Notes: generated from the letters alone by a model not told the origin. Positions 17,832-27,657 are shown, counted from the first letter of the stretch. The stretch: DNA of 64,000 nt from Nocardia wallacei (GCF_014466955.1 NZ_AP023396.1:4712001-4776000), one strand, 5' to 3'. Numbers and translations: made by a program.

Positions 17832-18464
17832 TTACTGGCTGGGACGTTGCGATGTGCCGTCGAAGAGTCTGTCGAGGTAGTAATCGATAGCGGTCGACGC
17901 GGCGTCGGGATCGATGACGCCGAGGTCGAGAAGCGGAGTGAACCCGGTCAGCGCGAGCAGAAGATCGGTCTCGACGACCGGATCGCGGTCCGGCGGGATA
18001 TGGCCCTCGGTGATCGCTTGCCTGATCAGGCGTTCGGTCAATGCTCTGCCGTTCCGGAGCCCGCGGCGGGCCCGTTCGTGCAACTCCGGGTCGTGCAGCG
18101 CTTCGAGAGTGTAGGCGGCACTCATACGGCTGGTAGCGCGGGCATCCGCGTGCAGGGGAAGCATCTCCAGGAGAGTCACACGCAATGCGTCTCGGGGGTG
18201 CGGGGGCGAGCCGAGTCGATCGAGGCCACGAGCGATGCGCTGCGAGGTCTGCTCGGAAGCGAACTCCATCGCGAATTCCAGCATCGCTGTCCGAGAGGCG
18301 AAATAGTGCTGAACCTGCCCGAGGGAGACACCCGCCGCGCCGGCGACCTCGCGCATCGTCGCCCGGGTCCAGCCTTGCTGTTCCACTACCCGCCACAGTG
18401 CGCGCGCGATGGTCTCGCGGCGTTCTCGATGGTCGACCTGTTTCGGCACGCGATTCCCTTCCAT
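17832..18464 (-). CDS. TetR-family regulator, divergent from alpha/beta hydrolase
   Basis: 210 residues. The HTH is in RETIARALWRVVEQQGWTRA, with MREVAGAAGVSLGQVQHYFASRTAML as the recognition region. The C-terminal half is helical. The ATG is chosen downstream of the palindromic operator; a second in-frame ATG 21 bases upstream lies inside that operator. The regulator is divergent from a hydrolase gene and likely autoregulated. The inducer is not predictable. Confidence 0.9.
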   Translation of the reverse strand: MEGNRVPKQVDHRERRETIARALWRVVEQQGWTRATMREVAGAAGVSLGQVQHYFASRTAMLEFAMEFASEQTSQRIARGLDRLGSPPHPRDALRVTLLEMLPLHADARATSRMSAAYTLEALHDPELHERARRGLRNGRALTERLIRQAITEGHIPPDRDPVVETDLLLALTGFTPLLDLGVIDPDAASTAIDYYLDRLFDGTSQRPSQ

Positions 18465-18475
18465 CTGTTTCCATA

Positions 18476-18495
18476 CATCTGACATAATACAGATG
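18476..18495. promoter_or_regulatory. Operator with rightward -10 box
   Basis: Perfect arms CATCTG and CAGATG separated by 8 bases. CATAAT (18483-18488), a good -10 for the hydrolase gene, lies inside the spacer. A dimer bound here would cover that promoter and the regulator's 5' end. Confidence 0.65.
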
Positions 18496-18518
18496 ACTTG
18501 GAAAGAGGTGAGCACGCG

Positions 18519-19472
18519 ATGACCACATTCGCCGACCCCGAGCTCGAGGCAACATATTTCGCGGCCTACGACGCGGTGATGGCATATTGGCCGGTACCGA
18601 CCGAGACGGTAGATCTGCCGGGCCGGTACGGAACCACACGAGTCACCTCCGCGGGCCCGACCACAGCACGGTCGCTGGTCCTGCTCCACGGATACGGTGG
18701 CACATCCGCAATGTGGTACCCGGTAGTCGGCTCGCTCGCCGAGGAGCATCACGTGCGGGCCGTGGACATCGTCGGCGAGCCGGGCCGCAGCCGACACACC
18801 GGCGCCGCGGTGAGCAGCATGGACGATCTCGTGGACTGGCTCGCGGAAACCTTCGATCTGCTCGGGCTACCCGCGGCCGACCTGTGCGGCCAGTCGCTGG
18901 GCGGTCACCTCGCGTTCCGGTTCACCCTCGCCCATCCCGAGCGAGTGCGGCGGCTGGTCCTGCTCGACCCGCCCCTGGTCTTCGCCGGGCTCAGCCCCGA
19001 GTTCGAGGAGATGGGCCGCAACCGCGACCCGCACCCGACTTTCGACGATGCCCGCGCGATGCTCGCACCGGACGCACCCGGCACCGGGCCGGCACATGTA
19101 GAGGCCTACCTCGACCTGCTCGCCCACGGAGCCGCCCACTTCCCGGCCTCCCCGATCGTTCACCCCCACCTACCGGACGAGCTGACACACCTGCCGGTCC
19201 CCACCCTCGTCGCACTGGCCGGAGCAAGCCAGATACACGATTCACAGGCCGCCGCACAGGTCGCGCAGCGCGCCGGGGCCCACACGATAATTCTCCCCGA
19301 CGCCGGACACGGCCTCCTGGCCGACGTCGAACCCGTCCGCAGCCGCATCCTCGAACACCTCAGCGGGCGTACAACTCAACCACGATCCGAGACAGACCCG
19401 GAATCGTTCGACCCCCGGATACTCCCCCGCACGACCAGTGGGATCCGATTCGGTGGCGGGGATGGTTCTTGA
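18519..19472 (+). CDS. Alpha/beta hydrolase
   Basis: 317 residues, serine hydrolase fold. Oxyanion-hole LVLLHGYGG is near residue 63, nucleophile elbow CGQSLGG near 133, an acidic residue follows in the later strands, and the catalytic His is in ILPDAGHGLL. The C-terminal 35 residues are Arg/Pro-rich and probably disordered. AGAGGTGAG lies 7 bases before the ATG, which is preferred to a start 21 bases upstream. Substrate unknown. Likely repressed by the divergent TetR. Confidence 0.9.
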   Translation: MTTFADPELEATYFAAYDAVMAYWPVPTETVDLPGRYGTTRVTSAGPTTARSLVLLHGYGGTSAMWYPVVGSLAEEHHVRAVDIVGEPGRSRHTGAAVSSMDDLVDWLAETFDLLGLPAADLCGQSLGGHLAFRFTLAHPERVRRLVLLDPPLVFAGLSPEFEEMGRNRDPHPTFDDARAMLAPDAPGTGPAHVEAYLDLLAHGAAHFPASPIVHPHLPDELTHLPVPTLVALAGASQIHDSQAAAQVAQRAGAHTIILPDAGHGLLADVEPVRSRILEHLSGRTTQPRSETDPESFDPRILPRTTSGIRFGGGDGS

Positions 19473-19505
19473 CCTCAACTTATGTGGAGGTTGCAGGGTG
19501 GGGGC

Positions 19506-20483
19506 ATGCATGCGATTCAGCTTCACGCCTTCGGGGCCGCCGAGAACCTGCGTTACGAGACCGTCGATGATCCGATGCCCGGGCCGGGGCAGGTGCGGAT
19601 CGCGGTGGCCGCCGCCGGGGTACATTTCGTCGACACCTCGATTCGCAGCGGTGAACCCGGCCCGTTCCCGCTGCCCGAGTTGCCCACCGTGCCCGGCCGC
19701 GAGGTGGCGGGGACCGTCGACCGGGTGGGCCCGGGTGTGGACGAGAAGTGGCTGGGCACCGCGGTTGTCGCCCATCTCGGTCCGGTGCCCGGCGGTTACG
19801 CCGAGCTGGCCGTCACGGGAACCGGGCAGCTGCACGCGATCCCGGACACGCTCGACCCCGCCGCGGCGGTGGCCATGATCGGCACGGGCCGAACCACTTT
19901 CGGCATCGTGCAGTTCGCCACGCTCCGGCCCGGCGACCTCGCGATCGTCACGGCGGCGGCGGGTGGCATCGGCACGCTCCTGGTACAGCATCTGAAGAAC
20001 AGTGGTCTCACGGTGATCGGGCTGGCCGGTGGCGCCGCCAAGACCGACGTGGTCACCGCCAACGGCGCCGACCTGGCCCTGGACTACCGGCAGCCGGGCT
20101 GGGCCGACACCATCCGGCGGCGCTTCGGCGAACGACCCGCGGCCCTGCTGTTCGACGGCGTCGGTGGCGAAACCGCCCGCACCGCAATAGATCTGCTCGG
20201 CAAGGGCGGAACCCGGCTGGTCTACGGATGGAGCGGCGGCGGCCCGGTGCATCTGGACGAGAACTACCTCGCCGAGCGCGCCCTCATCGACGAGAACGTG
20301 CTCGGCCCGAAGATGACCGAACGCGCGGGCGGCATCCGAAACCTGGAGACCGCGGCACTCGAGGCAGCGGCGGCGGGACAGCTGCGCCCGGCGATCCAGC
20401 GCTTCCCGCTCGCCGAGGCCGCCGCGGCACACCGCGCACTGGAAAGCCGTGAAACCGTCGGCAAGGTGGTCCTGATCCCCTGA
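19506..20483 (+). CDS. Zinc-independent MDR oxidoreductase (quinone reductase type)
   Basis: 325 residues of the medium-chain dehydrogenase/reductase family, NADPH:quinone oxidoreductase branch. An N-terminal GroES-like domain (VPGREVAGTVDRVGPGVD) is followed by a Rossmann domain with AAAGGIGTLLVQ; no zinc ligands are visible. AGGGTGGGG precedes the ATG. It lies 33 bases after the hydrolase and may be co-transcribed with it; it converges with the SDR gene. Confidence 0.9.
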   Translation: MHAIQLHAFGAAENLRYETVDDPMPGPGQVRIAVAAAGVHFVDTSIRSGEPGPFPLPELPTVPGREVAGTVDRVGPGVDEKWLGTAVVAHLGPVPGGYAELAVTGTGQLHAIPDTLDPAAAVAMIGTGRTTFGIVQFATLRPGDLAIVTAAAGGIGTLLVQHLKNSGLTVIGLAGGAAKTDVVTANGADLALDYRQPGWADTIRRRFGERPAALLFDGVGGETARTAIDLLGKGGTRLVYGWSGGGPVHLDENYLAERALIDENVLGPKMTERAGGIRNLETAALEAAAAGQLRPAIQRFPLAEAAAAHRALESRETVGKVVLIP

Positions 20484-20490
20484 TCAGCGG

Positions 20491-21354
20491 TCAGCGCCGG
20501 AAACCGCGCGCCATGAACCGCTGCGCGGGCCCCCGGGTCAGGTCGCTCCACGCCTGCACCGGCCCGGACCACCACGGCGAGATCTCCACCGGCCGGGCGA
20601 CCACGGCGTGGCAGACCAGCCCGGCCGCCTCGTCCGCCGTGAGTCCGGGCATGTTCCCGAAGTTGGTCGGCGCGCTCATCCGGGTGTGCACGAGCGGCAT
20701 GTACACCGAGGTGGTGGTGATGTCGTCGACGGCGATCTCGGTGGCGACGGTGCGCAGCCAGGTGTCGAAGGCCGCCTTCGACGCCGCGTACGCCGACCAC
20801 CGCGGCGCGGGCGGCATACGCAGGCCCCACGTGGAGATGTTCACGATGTGCCCCTGCTTGCGCTCGCGCATGTCGGGCAGCAGCGTGAGCAGCAGCCGCA
20901 CCGGGCCGAGATAGTTCACGTCGATGGTGCGGGTGTAGTCGTGGAAGCGGTCGTAGGACTGGTCGAGCGCGCGCCGGATCGACTTGCCCGCGTTGTTGAT
21001 CACGATATCGACGTGGCCGTGCGCGGCGAGGATCTCGCGGCCCAGCCGATCGGTGGCCGCCATATCGGTCAGGTCCGCGCGATACACGTGGGCGATGCCG
21101 TCGGCCGCGGTGATGTCGGCGGCCACCTGCTCGAGGTCCTCCAGCGAACGCGCCACCAGCAGCACCACGGCCCCGGCCGCGGCGAGCTTGTGCACCGTCA
21201 CCTTGCCGATTCCGTGCGAGGCGCCGGTCACCAGCACCACCTTGCCCGAAACCGCTTCCCGCAGTGCCTTTTCCCGGGGGCGCGAGGTCGGATACAACAG
21301 CCGCGTCGCCACCCGCTCGGCCAGCGGTCGGCCGTTGGACGTGCTCTCGATCAC
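20491..21354 (-). CDS. Short-chain dehydrogenase/reductase
   Basis: 287 residues. NAD(P)-binding TGASHGIG near residue 46, NNAGKS, NISTWG with the catalytic Ser region, and catalytic YAASK are present. An N-terminal extension (LLYPTSRPREKALREAVSGK) precedes the Rossmann fold. The GTG overlaps the stop of the MFS gene as GTGA, implying translational coupling. Substrate unknown; lipid or ketone reduction is typical of this branch. Confidence 0.9.
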   Translation of the reverse strand: MIESTSNGRPLAERVATRLLYPTSRPREKALREAVSGKVVLVTGASHGIGKVTVHKLAAAGAVVLLVARSLEDLEQVAADITAADGIAHVYRADLTDMAATDRLGREILAAHGHVDIVINNAGKSIRRALDQSYDRFHDYTRTIDVNYLGPVRLLLTLLPDMRERKQGHIVNISTWGLRMPPAPRWSAYAASKAAFDTWLRTVATEIAVDDITTTSVYMPLVHTRMSAPTNFGNMPGLTADEAAGLVCHAVVARPVEISPWWSGPVQAWSDLTRGPAQRFMARGFRR

Positions 21355-22865
21355 ACCCCGACTGTATTCTCCCCCGTTGATCTTGGGGCAGCGACCCGGC
21401 CGCCGGACTTCCGGCTTCGCGCCGCCAGCGCCGCGACGACCGCCATGACCAGCAGCAGCGCCGCGCCGGTCGTCGTCGCGACGTGCATGCCGTCGACGAA
21501 GGACTCCCGCGCGGAACGCACCACCGCCCCGTCGTTCCCGGCGCGCACGATCGTCTCGCCCAGCGTCTCGGCGAACTCGCCGCCGGACCGGAAGATCAGG
21601 GCCGCAAGCGATCCCAGCAGCGCCAGCCCCAGCGCGTTGCCGAGTTCGAAACTCGTCTCGGAGATGCCGACCGCGGAGCCCGCGCGCTCGGGCGGCACCG
21701 AGGCCACCGACACCTCGGACACCAGGGTGAACACGATGCCGTACCCGAGGCCCGCCACCGTGGAACCGGCCACGTACCAACCGATTCCGCCGTCCACGCC
21801 GATGCCCAGCAGCATCAGGTTGCCGACCGCGGCGGCGGTCAACGCCAGCACGAACGAGGTGCGGGTGCCCAGCACCCGCGCGACCCGCGCTCCGCCCATC
21901 GCCATCACGAATACCACCACCGCCGCCGGAATCCCCAGCAGCGCGGCGCCCAGCGCGTCCCGCCCGGCCACCGACTGGAGATACACACTGGTCAGATAGC
22001 TCATCCCGGCCAGCGACAACATCCCGATCGTGCTGGAACCGATGGCGACGGAGAACAATCCGCGCCGGAACAGGCTCAGATCCAGCAGCGGCTCGGCCAG
22101 CTGCCGCTGCCGCCGCACGAACAGCACCAGCACCACCGCACCGAAGACACCGGCCGCCAGCACCTCGGCGTCGATACCGTCCGCGGCGGCCCGCTTCACG
22201 GCGTACACCGCGGGCAGGATGCCGCCGATCGACATCAGCACGCTCAGCAGATCCAGCGGCCCCCGCCCGGCGGAGCGGTGTTCGGGCAGCACGAACGGCC
22301 CGGCGACCAGTAGCACCAGCAATACCGGCGTGTTGATCAGGAAGACCGCACCCCACCAGAAGTTGTGCAGCAGCAGCCCGCCGATGACCGGGCCGACCGC
22401 CGACCCGCCGGCGAAGAACGCCGTCCACACGCCGATCGCGGTGCCACGCGCGCGCGGATCGGGGAACAGCGTGGAGATCAGCGCCAGACTCGACGGCAGC
22501 AGCGTCGCCCCGCCGATACCCATCAGCGCCCGCGCCGCGATCAGCACCCCAGCGCTGGGCGCGAAGGCCGCCAGCACCGAGGCGGCGCCGAAGACGGTCG
22601 CACCGGCGAGCAGGATGTTGCGGCGGCCGATGCGGTCGCCCAGATTGCCCATGGTGATGAGCAGTCCGGCGATCAGGAAGCCGTAGATGTCGAGAATCCA
22701 GAGCTGCTCGGTCGCGGTGGGATCCAGCTGCGCGGTGAGCGTGGGCATCGCCAGGAACAGCACCGACATGTCCATCGACACGAGCAGCACGGGCAGGGTC
22801 AACACCGCGAGTCCCAGCCAGGCGCGCCGCGGAGTCGTGGTCATACCGGTGTCGATGCCGACCAT
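21351..22865 (-). CDS. MFS drug-resistance-type exporter (DHA2, 14 TMS)
   Basis: 504 residues, about 14 transmembrane helices, resembling the LfrA/SmvA/QacA branch of proton-driven multidrug exporters. Signature GNLGDRIGRRNILL (motif A) lies between TMS 2 and 3, with WTAFFAGGSAVGPVIGG (motif C) further on. AAGGA lies about 9 bases before the ATG. A TetR regulator is divergently transcribed across two operator-like palindromes, the usual arrangement for a substrate-induced pump. Confidence 0.92.
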   Translation of the reverse strand: MVGIDTGMTTTPRRAWLGLAVLTLPVLLVSMDMSVLFLAMPTLTAQLDPTATEQLWILDIYGFLIAGLLITMGNLGDRIGRRNILLAGATVFGAASVLAAFAPSAGVLIAARALMGIGGATLLPSSLALISTLFPDPRARGTAIGVWTAFFAGGSAVGPVIGGLLLHNFWWGAVFLINTPVLLVLLVAGPFVLPEHRSAGRGPLDLLSVLMSIGGILPAVYAVKRAAADGIDAEVLAAGVFGAVVLVLFVRRQRQLAEPLLDLSLFRRGLFSVAIGSSTIGMLSLAGMSYLTSVYLQSVAGRDALGAALLGIPAAVVVFVMAMGGARVARVLGTRTSFVLALTAAAVGNLMLLGIGVDGGIGWYVAGSTVAGLGYGIVFTLVSEVSVASVPPERAGSAVGISETSFELGNALGLALLGSLAALIFRSGGEFAETLGETIVRAGNDGAVVRSARESFVDGMHVATTTGAALLLVMAVVAALAARSRKSGGRVAAPRSTGENTVGV

Positions 22866-22883
22866 CACCTATCCTTCGATCGT

Positions 22884-22922
22884 GCGTACGACGTACGCGT
22901 GAAAGCTGGGTACAGCGTACGC
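22884..22922. promoter_or_regulatory. Two tandem TetR operators
   Basis: Site 1 (22884-22898) is a perfect 15-bp palindrome, GCGTACG-A-CGTACGC. Site 2 (22908-22922), GGGTACAGCGTACGC, matches it at 12 of 15 positions and is centred 24 bp away. Both lie in the divergent region between the exporter and the regulator. Confidence 0.75.
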
Positions 22923-22953
22923 ACCCGGCCTGTAAAACGAAAGCGAGTTATCC

Positions 22954-23613
22954 GTGACGGAGCCGAAGCTCACCCGCGCCGCCATCGTGGACGCGGCCCT
23001 GGCGCTCGCCGACGAGGCCGGGCTGGACGCGCTGTCCATGCGGCGCATCGCCGAGCGCATGGGCGTGGGCGCGATGTCGCTGTACCGGCACGTGCCGAAC
23101 AAGGACACGCTGCTGGCGGGTATGACCGACGAGGTGGCCCGGCGCAACCCCTATCCACCCCCGCGACCGGACTGGACGTGGCGCGACCGCGTGCGCATCG
23201 CCGCCGACATCGATTGGCAGCTGTACCAACAACATCCGTGGGTGTTGTTCACCTTCGCGGTGCCGCGCTACAACTTCGGCCCGCACAGCCTGGCGTGTCT
23301 GGCCTGGCTGGTGGAGGGTCTCGCCGAGCTGACCGACGACCGCCGCGAGGCGACCCGGATGGCGCTGTCGGTGTGGAGCTACATCGCCGGCATCGCCCTG
23401 CAGCAGGTCAGCGCCGCCATGCTGGCCAAGCGCGGCTCCGAGCAGGAGGAGGTATCGGGCCTGACGGCCTTGCTGCGCGGGACACCGCACTGGCCCTCGC
23501 CACCGGCGCTCGCGCCGCTCGAGGGCACCGGCAGCGGCGACCTCCTGGACCCCGAACGCCTGCTGCACTCGGGCCTGGACGCCCTGTGCGACGGATTCGC
23601 CACGCGCCGATAA
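22954..23613 (+). CDS. TetR-family regulator of the MFS exporter
   Basis: 219 residues. HTH: RAAIVDAALALADEAGLDAL, then SMRRIAERMGVGAMSLYRHVPNKDTLL, the 'YRHV' subtype closest to tetracycline-repressor-like proteins with a TetR_C domain. The GTG follows AAAGCGAG. Divergent location and the paired operators support control of the exporter-SDR operon and itself. Confidence 0.9.
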   Translation: MTEPKLTRAAIVDAALALADEAGLDALSMRRIAERMGVGAMSLYRHVPNKDTLLAGMTDEVARRNPYPPPRPDWTWRDRVRIAADIDWQLYQQHPWVLFTFAVPRYNFGPHSLACLAWLVEGLAELTDDRREATRMALSVWSYIAGIALQQVSAAMLAKRGSEQEEVSGLTALLRGTPHWPSPPALAPLEGTGSGDLLDPERLLHSGLDALCDGFATRR

Positions 23614-23735
23614 CGGAGCGCCGCGGGCGGCCTGTTTCCACCCGAGCGATGAATTCTTCTGCCGGGCATCGTCTCACGAGGAAACGGTGCTGTCGGCGCA
23701 CGGATCGGCGGCACCCGGCTCACGAGGAGATGATC

Positions 23736-24506
23736 ATGCCGTCCGGTTTCACTCAGGGTGCGCCCTGCTGGTTCGAAATCACCACTTCCGATGTCGCCGC
23801 CGCGGCCGACTTCTACACCGGGCTGTTCGGCTGGACCGCCGTGGACACCGGCCCGCAGACGCGGCACTACACCGTGCTGCACCAGGACGACGCGCGAGTG
23901 GCGGGCATCGCCGCGGCCGAGACGCCCGGCGACGAGGCGAGCTGGCTGCCGTACTTCGCCGTTCCGGACGTCCGGGCGACCGTGGCCGCCGCGAAGGCCG
24001 CGGGCGGGTCGGCGTTCTGCGAATTCGCCGAGATTCCAGGGCAATTGGAGTTCGCTGTCCTCGCCGATCCGGACGGCGCGGCCTACGGCGTCTCCCACCT
24101 CACCGGCCACCCCGGCACCCAGCGCTGGTCGCAGCCGAACAATCCGTGCTGGGTGCAGTACACGGCCACGGGCGCCCCGGCCGACGCGATGGCCCACTAC
24201 GCGGCGACACTGGGCTGGACCTACCGCAACGCCGCCTGGGAGACCTCGACCGACAAGCCCTATCAGGCCCTGACCACGGCTTCGGGCGAGGGTGAGTTCG
24301 GTGGCGCCGCCGCCGCGCAGCCCGGCGAGCCCGCCCCGTTCTGGGCGCTGACCGTGCGCGTCCCGGACTGCGACGCCACCGTCGCCCGCACCACCGACCT
24401 CGGCGGCAAGGTCATCAGCGAACCGGCCGACATGCCCGGCCCGTCCCGCATCGCCGTCATCGCCGACCCGGCCGGAGCGGCCGTGGCGCTCATGTCGTTC
24501 GGCTGA
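23736..24506 (+). CDS. Two-domain VOC (glyoxalase/bleomycin-resistance fold) protein
   Basis: 256 residues with two vicinal-oxygen-chelate domains. The first is CWFEITTSDVAAAADFYTGLFGW...VLADPDGAAYGV, the second CWVQYTATGAPADAMAHYAATLGW...VIADPAGAAVALM. Proteins of this two-domain type are often annotated as hydroxylases or antibiotic-binding proteins in actinomycetes; the function here is not determinable. GAGGAG lies 6 bases before the ATG. It converges with the methyltransferase gene. Confidence 0.88.
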   Translation: MPSGFTQGAPCWFEITTSDVAAAADFYTGLFGWTAVDTGPQTRHYTVLHQDDARVAGIAAAETPGDEASWLPYFAVPDVRATVAAAKAAGGSAFCEFAEIPGQLEFAVLADPDGAAYGVSHLTGHPGTQRWSQPNNPCWVQYTATGAPADAMAHYAATLGWTYRNAAWETSTDKPYQALTTASGEGEFGGAAAAQPGEPAPFWALTVRVPDCDATVARTTDLGGKVISEPADMPGPSRIAVIADPAGAAVALMSFG

Positions 24507-24531
24507 CGTCCGTCTCCACCGGAATGATCAC

Positions 24532-25194
24532 TCACCCGGTGACGACGGCGTAGGCGAAGCCGTCCCAGCCCTTGCCGCCCACGGTCTGCAGCGCCGTCGC
24601 GTCCACCCGCGGCTCGGCGGCGAGCAGCTCGAGCACCTCGCGGCCGGCGTGCGCGGCGGCATCGGTGACCTCGGGGTCGGCGATGGCGCCGTGGCGGACC
24701 ACGTTGTCGACGATGACGACCGAACCCGGCCGGGTCAGGCGCAGCGCCCACCGCACGTAGTTCGAATTGTTGACCTTGTCGGCATCGATGAAGACCAGGT
24801 CGAACGGCTCGGGCTGCTCGTCGGCGAGCACCGGCAGGCTCTCCAGCGCCGCACCCACCCGGATGTCGACCCGGTCGCCGACGCCCTTGCCGTCGAGATT
24901 GCGCCGCGCTACCTCGGCGTGCCGCGGCTCGAACTCCAGTGTCACCACCCGGCCCTCGGGACCGACCGCCCGGGCCAGCCACAGCGTGCTGTAACCGCCC
25001 AGCGTCCCGATCTCCAGCACCCGCCGCGCCCGGATCGAGACGGCGGTCAGATACAGGAACTTGCCCTGCGCCGGCGACACGTCGATGGCGGGCAGCCCGG
25101 CCGCCGAGTTCCGCTGCAGCACATCGGCGTCCTCACCGCCGATCAGCGTGTCCACGAGATAGCGGTCGACCTCACCCCATGCGGCATTCGTCAT
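24532..25194 (-). CDS. SAM-dependent O-methyltransferase (class I, COMT-like)
   Basis: 220 residues. SAM-binding RVLEIGTLGGYSTLWLARAV near residue 58, acidic VTLEFEP, FDLVFIDADK (metal-binding Asp) and IVDNVVRHG are features of cation-dependent catechol/caffeoyl-CoA-type O-methyltransferases. It lies directly downstream of ureC on the same strand with opposite neighbours, so it may be read from the urease message. The acceptor is unknown. Confidence 0.9.
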   Translation of the reverse strand: MTNAAWGEVDRYLVDTLIGGEDADVLQRNSAAGLPAIDVSPAQGKFLYLTAVSIRARRVLEIGTLGGYSTLWLARAVGPEGRVVTLEFEPRHAEVARRNLDGKGVGDRVDIRVGAALESLPVLADEQPEPFDLVFIDADKVNNSNYVRWALRLTRPGSVVIVDNVVRHGAIADPEVTDAAAHAGREVLELLAAEPRVDATALQTVGGKGWDGFAYAVVTG

Positions 25195-25227
25195 ACCGGC
25201 CAGTCTGCCACCGCGCACGGGCGCGGC

Positions 25228-26949
25228 TCAGAACAGGAAGTACCGCTGTGCCATCGGGAGTTCGGTGGCCGGATCCTCCGCCCACACCTCGCCGTCGACG
25301 CGCACGGTGAAGGTGTCCGGGTCCACTTCGATGCGGGGCATGGCGTCGTTGTGCGGGAGGTCTGCCTTGCCGCGTTTGCGGACATCGGCGACGGGTGCCA
25401 GTCTCCGGTGCACGCGCAGCCGCTCGGCCAGGCCCGCCTCGATCGCCTGCGGCGACACGAAGTGCAGCGATGTCCCTGCCGCGACGGCGGGCGACGCGCC
25501 GAACATGGGCCGCGGCAGCACCGGCTGCGGGGTCGGGATCGAGGCGTTCGCGTCACCCATCGCCGCCCACGCGATCGCGCCGCCCTTCAGCACCGCGTGC
25601 GGCCGCACCCCGAAGAACGCCGGTTCCCACAGCACCAGATCCGCCAGCTTGCCCACCTCGACCGAGCCGATCTCATGGTCGAGTCCGTGCGTCACGGCCG
25701 GGCAGATGGTGTATTTCGCGACGTAGCGCCGCACGCGCAGATTGTCGGCCGCGCCGTCGCCGGGCAGCGCGCCGCGGCGGCGTTTCATCATGTGCGCGGT
25801 CTGCCAGGTCCGCATCACCACCTCGCCGATGCGGCCCATGGCCTGGGAGTCGCTGCCGATCATCGAGATGGCGCCCAGGTCGTGCAGGAGATCCTCGGCG
25901 GCGATGGTGGACGGCCGGATCCGGCTCTCGGCGAAGGCCAGGTCCTCGGGAATCGCGGGGTTCAGGTGGTGGCACACCATGAGCATGTCCAGATGCTCGT
26001 CGAGGGTGTTGACGGTGTGCGGCCGGGTCGGGTTGGTGGAGCTGGGCATCACGTTCGGATGCGCCGCGACGGTGATGATGTCGGGCGCGTGCCCGCCGCC
26101 CGCGCCCTCGGTGTGATACGAGTGGATGGCCCGGCCCGCGATCGCCGCCAGGGTGTCCTCGACGAAACCGGCCTCGTTCAGCGTGTCCGAGTGCAGTGCC
26201 ACCTGCACGCCCGCCGCGTCGGCGACGGTCAGCGCGGCGTCGATGGCGGCCGGGGTGGTGCCCCAGTCCTCGTGCAGCTTGAATCCGCCCGCGCCGCCGC
26301 GCAATTGCTCCCACAGCGCTTCGTGCCGGACGGTATTGCCCTTGCCCAGCAGCAGGATGTTCACCGGCCAGCCGTCGGTGGCCTCCAGCATCCGGCCCAG
26401 ATGCCAGGACCCCGGCGTGACGGTCGTGGCCTTGCTGCCCTCGGCGGGGCCGGTGCCGCCGCCGATCATGGTGGTGACGCCGCTGCCCAGCGCCTCGTCC
26501 AGCAGCTGCGGGCAGATGAAGTGCACGTGGCAGTCGATGGCGCCGGCGGTGACGATGCGCCCGTTGCCCGCGATGATCTCCGTCGACGGCCCCACCACCA
26601 GATCGGGGTGCACACCGTCCATGATGTCGGGGTTGCCCGCCTTGCCGATGGCGCAGATGCGGCCGTCCCGAATACCGATGTCCGCCTTGATGATTCCCCA
26701 GTGGTCCACGATCACCGCGCCGGTGATCACCGTGTCTGGGGTACCCTCGGCGCGGGTGGCGCGAGCCTGGCCCATGGATTCGCGCAGCACCTTGCCGCCA
26801 CCGAAGACGGCCTCGTCGCCCGCGAAACCGGGCCCGCCGCTGCGGTCTTCGGTGATCTCGATCAGTAGATCGGTGTCGGCCAGGCGAATTCGGTCGCCGG
26901 TGGTCGGGCCGAACAGTTCTGCGTAGCGGGCACGAGTCAGGTCGTTCAC
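25228..26949 (-). CDS. ureC: Urease subunit alpha
   Basis: Catalytic nickel subunit, 573 residues: urea to ammonia and carbamate. Nickel ligands and catalytic residues are intact: H141 and H143 (CHVHF), carbamylated K224 with H226 (GFKLHEDWG), H253, H279 ([12 protein letters not shown]) and the mobile-flap MVC326H327H. The GTG overlaps the ureB stop as GTGA. Normally ureF, ureG and ureD follow at once; here the next gene on this strand is a methyltransferase, and ureF lies 8.6 kb further on. Confidence 0.97.
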   Translation of the reverse strand: MNDLTRARYAELFGPTTGDRIRLADTDLLIEITEDRSGGPGFAGDEAVFGGGKVLRESMGQARATRAEGTPDTVITGAVIVDHWGIIKADIGIRDGRICAIGKAGNPDIMDGVHPDLVVGPSTEIIAGNGRIVTAGAIDCHVHFICPQLLDEALGSGVTTMIGGGTGPAEGSKATTVTPGSWHLGRMLEATDGWPVNILLLGKGNTVRHEALWEQLRGGAGGFKLHEDWGTTPAAIDAALTVADAAGVQVALHSDTLNEAGFVEDTLAAIAGRAIHSYHTEGAGGGHAPDIITVAAHPNVMPSSTNPTRPHTVNTLDEHLDMLMVCHHLNPAIPEDLAFAESRIRPSTIAAEDLLHDLGAISMIGSDSQAMGRIGEVVMRTWQTAHMMKRRRGALPGDGAADNLRVRRYVAKYTICPAVTHGLDHEIGSVEVGKLADLVLWEPAFFGVRPHAVLKGGAIAWAAMGDANASIPTPQPVLPRPMFGASPAVAAGTSLHFVSPQAIEAGLAERLRVHRRLAPVADVRKRGKADLPHNDAMPRIEVDPDTFTVRVDGEVWAEDPATELPMAQRYFLF

Positions 26950-27347
26950 AGCGCTCCGTCCACGATTCCGCGTTCGGTGGCGGGCGACCAGCCCGGGGGC
27001 GGCGGCACGTCGAGGGGGCCGGGCGCGTCGCGGGTGATGCCGTAGACCTCGCGCGTCCCGCCGAGCGGAACCAGCGAGACGCGCTGTCCGAGACCGGGTT
27101 CGAAGCGCACGGCGGTCCCGGCGGGAATGTCGAGGCGGCGGCCGTGCGCGGCCTCCCGGTCGAACTCCAGCGCGGCGTTGGCCTGCGGGAAGTGGACGTG
27201 GCTGCCGACCTGGACCGGCCGATCACCGGTGTTCACGACGTCGAGTTCGACGCGCTCGGCCCCCGCGTTGATCTCGATGACACCCTCGGCGTAGAAGATC
27301 TCGCCCGGCACCACGCCTGCCGCGTTCTCGGAATTCCGGTCCGCCAT
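26946..27347 (-). CDS. ureB: Urease subunit beta
   Basis: 133 residues, structural subunit of the urease trimer. Family core [39 protein letters not shown], then [15 protein letters not shown] and REVYGI. The C-terminal tail ([19 protein letters not shown]) is longer than the minimal family length. GAGGTG precedes the ATG. It lies 7 bases after ureA and is coupled to ureC by a 4-base overlap. Confidence 0.96.
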   Translation of the reverse strand: MADRNSENAAGVVPGEIFYAEGVIEINAGAERVELDVVNTGDRPVQVGSHVHFPQANAALEFDREAAHGRRLDIPAGTAVRFEPGLGQRVSLVPLGGTREVYGITRDAPGPLDVPPPPGWSPATERGIVDGAL

Positions 27348-27354
27348 GAGCACC

Positions 27355-27657
27355 TCAGCCGATCGGGTGGTGCACGGTGACCAGCTTGGTCCCGTCCGGG
27401 AACGTCGCCTCCACCTGCACATCGTGGATCATCTCCGCCACGCCGTCCATGACGTCGTCGCGGCCGAGCACCGTGCGGCCGGAGGCCATCAGCTCGGCCA
27501 CGGTGCGGCCGTCGCGGGCGCCCTCGAGCACGTGGTCGGTGATGATCGCGACCGCCTCGGGGTGGTTGAGCCGCAGCCCGCGCTCGCGGCGGCGGCGCGC
27601 GAGTTCGGCCGCGTAGCTGAGCATCAGCCGTTCCTGCTCGTGCGGCGACAATCGCAT
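27355..27657 (-). CDS. ureA: Urease subunit gamma
   Basis: 100 residues, the usual UreA length. [48 protein letters not shown] and [20 protein letters not shown] are conserved. GAGGGAG lies 5 bases before the ATG. CAGAAT on this strand about 50 bases upstream could be a -10, but the Rv1847-like gene 127 bases ahead may also contribute read-through. Confidence 0.97.
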   Translation of the reverse strand: MRLSPHEQERLMLSYAAELARRRRERGLRLNHPEAVAIITDHVLEGARDGRTVAELMASGRTVLGRDDVMDGVAEMIHDVQVEATFPDGTKLVTVHHPIG

